The position numbers were made by a program, and so were the translations under genes. A model generated the notes under the pieces. It had not been told where the DNA came from. It ran no database searches and worked only from the letters and a program-made list of their open reading frames with translations. This document shows positions 60,551-64,000 of a stretch of 64,000 nt of DNA, one piece after another; the first letter of the stretch is position 1; each line of letters starts with the position of its first letter. The stretch spans positions 1 to 64,000 of the forward strand of contig CAKUHB010000006.1 in the NCBI GenBank assembly GCA_934655875.1. The letters run 5' to 3'. This DNA comes from an uncultured Oscillospiraceae bacterium (GTDB lineage: Bacteria > Bacillota > Clostridia > Oscillospirales > Oscillospiraceae).

Positions 60551-62149
60551 TCAGCGGAGCGATTCAAAGCGCTTCGCGCCGCGCGTCATGAGCCAGCGCC
60601 CGCTCAGCGCGTACAAAATCGCGAGGAGCGCCAGCACCAGCGCCAGGAATACCGGCGTGGTCAGCACGCTCGCCAGCAGCGCGAAATATACCGCGCCGAC
60701 CGCCAGCACAAAGCCCCACACGATCAGCATCGTGAGCACCACGCCCGCGCCCTGCTTGACCGCCTGCGTCTCATTGATCCAGTCGAGATTGCAGTGGCGC
60801 AGATCCTCCATCAGGCCAATATCGGCGCTTAACAGCACGAACAGCAGCTGGCAGGCCAGCAGCAGGATCACTTCCACCGCCGGAAGCCCCAGCACCAGCG
60901 CGCACACCAGCATCATCAAAAGCGCAGGGCCGGCTGACAGGCTGTTGGAGAGGTTCAGCTTGGCCCGCAGGACCTTTTTCGTCGGGACCGGCATGGAACG
61001 CACGATCCAGTAGCTCTTGCCCTCCAGCGAGACGGAGGAGGCCGTGAAGAACACCATGCCGGAGACCAGCATCCCCGCCAGCAGCAGGATCGGCGCGAGC
61101 GCCTGCTTCAAAGCGGGCATCACCTGAAAAACTGTCAGGAGCTCCTGCCGCTTGACGACGGCCAGCACCGCCAGTGCCAGCTCAAACACCAGCCCGAGGC
61201 CTGCGTTCAGCATATAGCCCGAGCTGCTGGTCAGCCGGGCCAGCTCCCGCCGGTAGAGCGCCGCATCCTGCGACGAGGCGTGCATGGCCTTTTTCTCATA
61301 TCTGACCCGGATCTGCCCGCGGTTGGTCGTGACGATGCGGATAAAGCTGCGCGCGAGCAGCACATAGGCCAGCACGAACGGCAGAACCGTCCACAAAAGC
61401 GTCAGGCCGAGGCCCGCAAGGCTGCCGTCTGCCGCAGCCTGTCCCAGCCACACGAGCGGCGCCGCCGCGCTGAGCACACCCGCAATCGCCTGCCCGTTGG
61501 CGGCCAGCGTGGTCACGTAGGCGTTCATGCGGAAGCAGAACACGAAATACGCCAGCAAAAACACGACCGACAGCACCATCGTCACGACCGTCGTATTGCG
61601 CATATGGCTGGTAATGAGCGAGATGAGCCACGCGAACAGGCAGCTCACCGCCAGCGAGAACAGCGGCAGCGCCAGCACGATCAAAACAAACGACAGAACG
61701 CCCGCGCCGCTCACGCTGCCGTACCGCAGCCACGCCACGAGAACCGGCAGCGCCACGACAAGCTCAAACACGAAATTCATGACGAGAAGCGCTGCCATGC
61801 GGCTGAGCAGGATCAGGCCGGGCTTCACCGGCATGGACAGCAGCAGCTCGTTGTCCTTCGCTTCAAACAGCTGGGATTTTGCCGAAAACACACTGCCGAT
61901 GAACATGAGCGCAAAGGCCATGATGGCGAACATCGCAAAATACAGCCAGCCCAGTCCAAGCGGGAAAAACGCGGCGGCAAGCTGGGAAAACGAGGTATAG
62001 AACAGGAAGGTAAACGCGCAGAAGCAGTACAGCATCAGAAGCGCATAGCCCGCGGCCTTGCCCTTCGTCTGCGTCTTCCGCTTCCTGTTCTGTCCGGTGA
62101 ACGCGGCGAGCAGCGCCGCCAGCCGGACACGGAGCAGTGTTTTAAGCAT
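60551..62149 (-). CDS. ABC-2 type exporter, membrane subunit
   Basis: 532-residue integral membrane protein with about twelve hydrophobic segments, i.e. two ABC-2-like halves, as in YfiM/SalY-independent exporters of Firmicutes. No conserved catalytic motif is expected. Start at ATG 62149, overlapping the ATPase gene by 8 bases; the longer frame is antisense-like low-complexity. Forms a transporter with the following upstream ATPase; substrate unknown (antibiotic, bacteriocin or lipid are usual). Confidence 0.82.
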   Translation of the reverse strand: MLKTLLRVRLAALLAAFTGQNRKRKTQTKGKAAGYALLMLYCFCAFTFLFYTSFSQLAAAFFPLGLGWLYFAMFAIMAFALMFIGSVFSAKSQLFEAKDNELLLSMPVKPGLILLSRMAALLVMNFVFELVVALPVLVAWLRYGSVSGAGVLSFVLIVLALPLFSLAVSCLFAWLISLITSHMRNTTVVTMVLSVVFLLAYFVFCFRMNAYVTTLAANGQAIAGVLSAAAPLVWLGQAAADGSLAGLGLTLLWTVLPFVLAYVLLARSFIRIVTTNRGQIRVRYEKKAMHASSQDAALYRRELARLTSSSGYMLNAGLGLVFELALAVLAVVKRQELLTVFQVMPALKQALAPILLLAGMLVSGMVFFTASSVSLEGKSYWIVRSMPVPTKKVLRAKLNLSNSLSAGPALLMMLVCALVLGLPAVEVILLLACQLLFVLLSADIGLMEDLRHCNLDWINETQAVKQGAGVVLTMLIVWGFVLAVGAVYFALLASVLTTPVFLALVLALLAILYALSGRWLMTRGAKRFESLR

Positions 62150-62858
62150 TCTTTTCACCCTCCAGCTCCAGGAACACGTCCTCCAGCGACTGGTCGCCCT
62201 TAACCTCGTCCATTGTGCCGGACGCGATGAGCTGGCCCTGCTTGATGATGGCGACCTTGTCGCAGAGCTTTTCTGCGACCTCCAGCACATGCGTGGAGAA
62301 GAAGATCGCACCGCCGCGGTCGCAGTGCTCGCGCATGATCGTCTTGACCTGATAAGCTGCCGTCGGGTCGAGACCGACGAACGGTTCATCCATGATGATG
62401 AGCTTCGGGTCATGGATGAGGGCCGAGATGATGGCCAGCTTCTGCTTCATGCCGTGCGAATACGCCGAGACCGGCTGCGCCAGATCCCCGGTCAGGTCAA
62501 ACAGATCGGCATATTTCCCGATCCGCGCTTCGCGGTCGGCCTTCGACACGCCGAAGATATCCGCCACGAAGTTCAGATACTTGATCCCGGACAAAAACTC
62601 ATACAGATCCGGATTGTCCGGGATATACGCCAGCACCTGCTTGCAGCCAAGCGGATCCTCTTTGACAGATTTTCCATCTATGTAGATCTCGCCTTTTTCA
62701 AATTGCAGAATGCCGGCGCAGCTCTTGATCGTTGTGGTCTTGCCGGCGCCATTGTGGCCGATAAAGCCGTAGATCTCGCCGGGGCAGATGTGCAGGCTCA
62801 GATCGTCGACAGCTTTCTTCTCTCCGTAAATTTTGGTCAGATGCTCGATTTTCAGCAT
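62142..62858 (-). CDS. ABC exporter ATPase
   Basis: 238-residue ABC ATPase of the CcmA/NatA/BcrA type: Walker A GHNGAGKTT, signature YSHGMKQK (with the SHGMKQ variant common in this group), Walker B LIIMDEPFVGLDP, H-loop FFSTHVLE. Start at ATG 62858 rather than GTG 62867, because AAAGGGG is then at 8 bases. Partner of the membrane subunit gene that overlaps its end. Confidence 0.92.
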   Translation of the reverse strand: MLKIEHLTKIYGEKKAVDDLSLHICPGEIYGFIGHNGAGKTTTIKSCAGILQFEKGEIYIDGKSVKEDPLGCKQVLAYIPDNPDLYEFLSGIKYLNFVADIFGVSKADREARIGKYADLFDLTGDLAQPVSAYSHGMKQKLAIISALIHDPKLIIMDEPFVGLDPTAAYQVKTIMREHCDRGGAIFFSTHVLEVAEKLCDKVAIIKQGQLIASGTMDEVKGDQSLEDVFLELEGEKNA

Positions 62859-62981
62859 CGGATGCACCCCTTTCTCTGTGGATATCCTTCAGACGTTCCG
62901 TTTGGGCAAAAGTTCCCATGTGCCTATATGATAGCAGAAAATTCCTGTTTGTACAGGCAAACTTTTTGCCCGCGCATGCAG

Positions 62982-63012
62982 CTCGCCCGTCCGGGAAGCC
63001 CGGACGGGCGAG
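62982..63012 (-). terminator. Hairpin downstream of DUF2284 gene
   Basis: Perfect 14-bp stem CTCGCCCGTCCGGG with its complement, 3-base loop, just past the DUF2284 stop codon. No clean T run follows on the minus strand, so efficiency is uncertain. Confidence 0.65.
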
Positions 63013-63015
63013 TTC

Positions 63016-63546
63016 TTATCGGTAGAACAGGACGGAAAACCACGTGACGAGATTACCGTTATAAAACTCGATCCCGTTCTTCTCCGCCAGATCGGTCGCC
63101 ACGATGCCGTAGCTCTCCACGCACGGGAACATCCGATCCGGGTTCCGGCAGGGTGCGTCCGGATACGTGCAGTGCTCGCACACCGCGCAGGCTTCGGTGG
63201 AGAGGGTCAGCACGTCGGAGGAATACTGCCGCAGAATGTCGCGCACCTGCCGCGTGATCTGCTCGTGCGGCTTGCGCGTCGCGAGCGTCGCTTCAAGGTC
63301 TGCGATGTCCTCCACCTCCGTCAGCGTGGTAAAGACCAGCCCTGCGGGATACGACAGCACCTTTTCCCGGCAGGCCGCCACCGAGCCGACTGCCGGCGGG
63401 CAGGCCCAGCTCTTGCTGTACATGCCGCATTCATGCTCGCACACGTAACGGATCCGTTCAGAAAATTCGATCTGCCGCGGGTCGATCCACGCATACTGGC
63501 TGATCGGCAGCTCGCACAGCTGTGTCTCGACGGCCTGTCTGTCCAT
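63016..63546 (-). CDS. DUF2284 cysteine-rich metal-binding protein
   Basis: Predicted metal-binding protein of the DUF2284 family, common in anaerobes and uncharacterised. Cysteines appear in the family pattern: CEHEC-x6-SWACPPAVG, then CAVCEHCTYPDAPCRNP, then PCVESYG, enough to bind Fe-S or zinc. Start chosen at ATG 63546 (176 residues), with AAAGGAG upstream. Own promoter; alone in its transcript. Confidence 0.88.
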   Translation of the reverse strand: MDRQAVETQLCELPISQYAWIDPRQIEFSERIRYVCEHECGMYSKSWACPPAVGSVAACREKVLSYPAGLVFTTLTEVEDIADLEATLATRKPHEQITRQVRDILRQYSSDVLTLSTEACAVCEHCTYPDAPCRNPDRMFPCVESYGIVATDLAEKNGIEFYNGNLVTWFSVLFYR

Positions 63547-63580
63547 AAAGAAGCTCCTTTTGCACTGTTTTTCATCTTTT

Positions 63581-63609
63581 ATTGTATCCAGCCGCGCCAG
63601 AAAGGTCAA
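63581..63609 (-). promoter_or_regulatory. Promoter of the DUF2284 gene
   Basis: Minus strand TTGACC (63604-63609), 17-bp spacer, TACAAT (63581-63586). Confidence 0.65.
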
Positions 63610-63620
63610 GGCATAGAAAA

Positions 63621-63657
63621 ACCGCACCCGGCATGGTGTGTGTGATACCGGGTGCGG
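63621..63657 (-). terminator. Hairpin in the gap between DUF2284 and the XRE gene
   Basis: Arms ACCGCACCCGG and CCGGGTGCGG, loop about 16; on the minus strand TTTTTC follows, so it would stop minus-strand transcription from upstream. Lies ahead of the DUF2284 promoter and may be the relic terminator of a lost gene. The rest of the 350-bp gap holds only the regulatory sites listed next. Confidence 0.65.
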
Positions 63658-63660
63658 ATC

Positions 63661-63724
63661 GTGCAGCGTGCAGAATTTGCACGTTGCACAGGATGAAAAA
63701 AGGTGGTATACTGTGTTGGTATAC
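63661..63724 (+). promoter_or_regulatory. Promoter and candidate operators of the XRE gene
   Basis: Promoter TTGCAC (63684-63689), 17-bp spacer, TATACT (63707-63712). A near-perfect dyad covers 63661-63689, arms GTGCAGCGTGCA and TGCACGTTGCAC around GAATT with one mismatch, and overlaps the -35. A second pair, GGTATAC at 63705-63711 and at 63718-63724, overlaps the -10 and start region. Predicted leader about 180 bases. Confidence 0.65.
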
Positions 63725-63898
63725 GGCCAGAGGAAAACGGGCTTTGTGTTCCTCTGTCCTTGACCGCATTGTATCACACAGCCGCCACCGATTGCACCCT
63801 ACGGGCGCTTCCCGCGGCGATACCCATGGGAGAACGGCACTCTACTGGCAGTAGAATCTCCTGTGTTTTCAGTACTTTCGGGGAAAAGGGGTCTTCTT

Positions 63899-64000
63899 AT
63901 GATTCAGGACGAACAGACGCTGCGGCGGACTGTCGCAAAAAATATCGCCGCCTACCGCAAGTCCCATAAGGACACCCAGCTGGACCTTGCGCGCAAGCTC
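63899..64000 (+). CDS. XRE-family regulator, cut by window end
   Basis: Only the first 34 codons are in the window. The translated start MIQDEQTLRRTVAKN is followed by IAAYRKSHKDTQLDLARKL, which matches helix 1 and the start of helix 2 of an XRE/Cro helix-turn-helix. AAGGGG lies 8 bases ahead of the ATG. The palindromic sites upstream suggest autoregulation. Its full length and any second domain are not visible. Confidence 0.75.
   Translation, partial: MIQDEQTLRRTVAKNIAAYRKSHKDTQLDLARKL

Overview
The window is GC-rich (clearly above 50% by eye), gene-dense chromosomal DNA from a low-GC-phylum relative with high GC. It fits a spore-forming, anaerobic, gut-type Clostridia of the Oscillospiraceae/Oscillibacter kind. 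This is inferred from spoIIE, Firmicutes-style ribosome binding sites (AGGAGG) before almost every gene, a CarD-like regulator, a BMP-type nucleoside ABC transporter, DUF2284 and dispersed GTAGGGG/CCCCTAC intergenic repeats. I saw no rRNA, tRNA, CRISPR array, prophage or transposase gene. The content is mostly core housekeeping plus several poorly described operons.

Layout. 1-5300: rplM-rpsI (minus), then ttcA, a hairpin-rich repeat, a DEAD-box helicase, a DprA-like gene and a transglutaminase-like gene (plus). 5301-9400: hpt diverges from purA-purB, followed by two tandem small XRE regulators. 9473-14411: a complete branched-chain amino acid ABC operon (livK-H-M-G-F, minus). 14643-17080: asnA-asnS. 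17366-22557: secA-pgeF-orphan peptide-binding lipoprotein. 22734-28200 (plus): HAD phosphatase, TauE/SafE permease, Asp/Glu racemase, dicarboxylate/amino-acid symporter and an aspartate-type aminotransferase. 28260-33812: ABC exporter, RluA-type pseudouridine synthase, Mbeg1-like lipase and the nifS-iscU pair.

33856-38806 is the least described part. A tightly overlapping minus-strand operon reads PAP2 phosphatase, alpha/beta hydrolase, DUF2804, then a shortened MocR-type regulator whose PLP lysine is replaced by histidine. A TIGR04255 gene diverges from it. 38868-45026: CYTH-pncB-Gfo/Idh operon, spoIIE, a small membrane protein and a flavin-binding PNPOx-like protein. 45339-48872: response regulator, histidine kinase and HtrA-like protease, with 11-bp-phased direct repeats in front of both the kinase operon and htrA. 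49051-51153: a permuted, apparently degenerate GH3 protein. 51301-58339: a nucleoside uptake and salvage cluster (BMP lipoprotein, ATPase, two permeases, pyrimidine-nucleoside phosphorylase, uridine kinase). 58396-63546 (minus): CarD-like, murI, deoxynucleoside kinase, an ABC-2 exporter pair and a DUF2284 protein. A cut-off XRE regulator with an elaborate operator region ends the window.

Functional links. Purine salvage (hpt), adenylate synthesis (purA/purB), nucleoside import with pdp/udk and a deoxynucleoside kinase form a nucleotide theme. Liv transport, the symporter, the aminotransferase, racemase and asnA/asnS form an amino-acid theme. secA, pgeF, murI, htrA with its two-component system, and the PAP2 operon concern the envelope. 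Promoter calls below are visual matches to -35/-10 hexamers with a 17-bp spacer; none was tested by computation.
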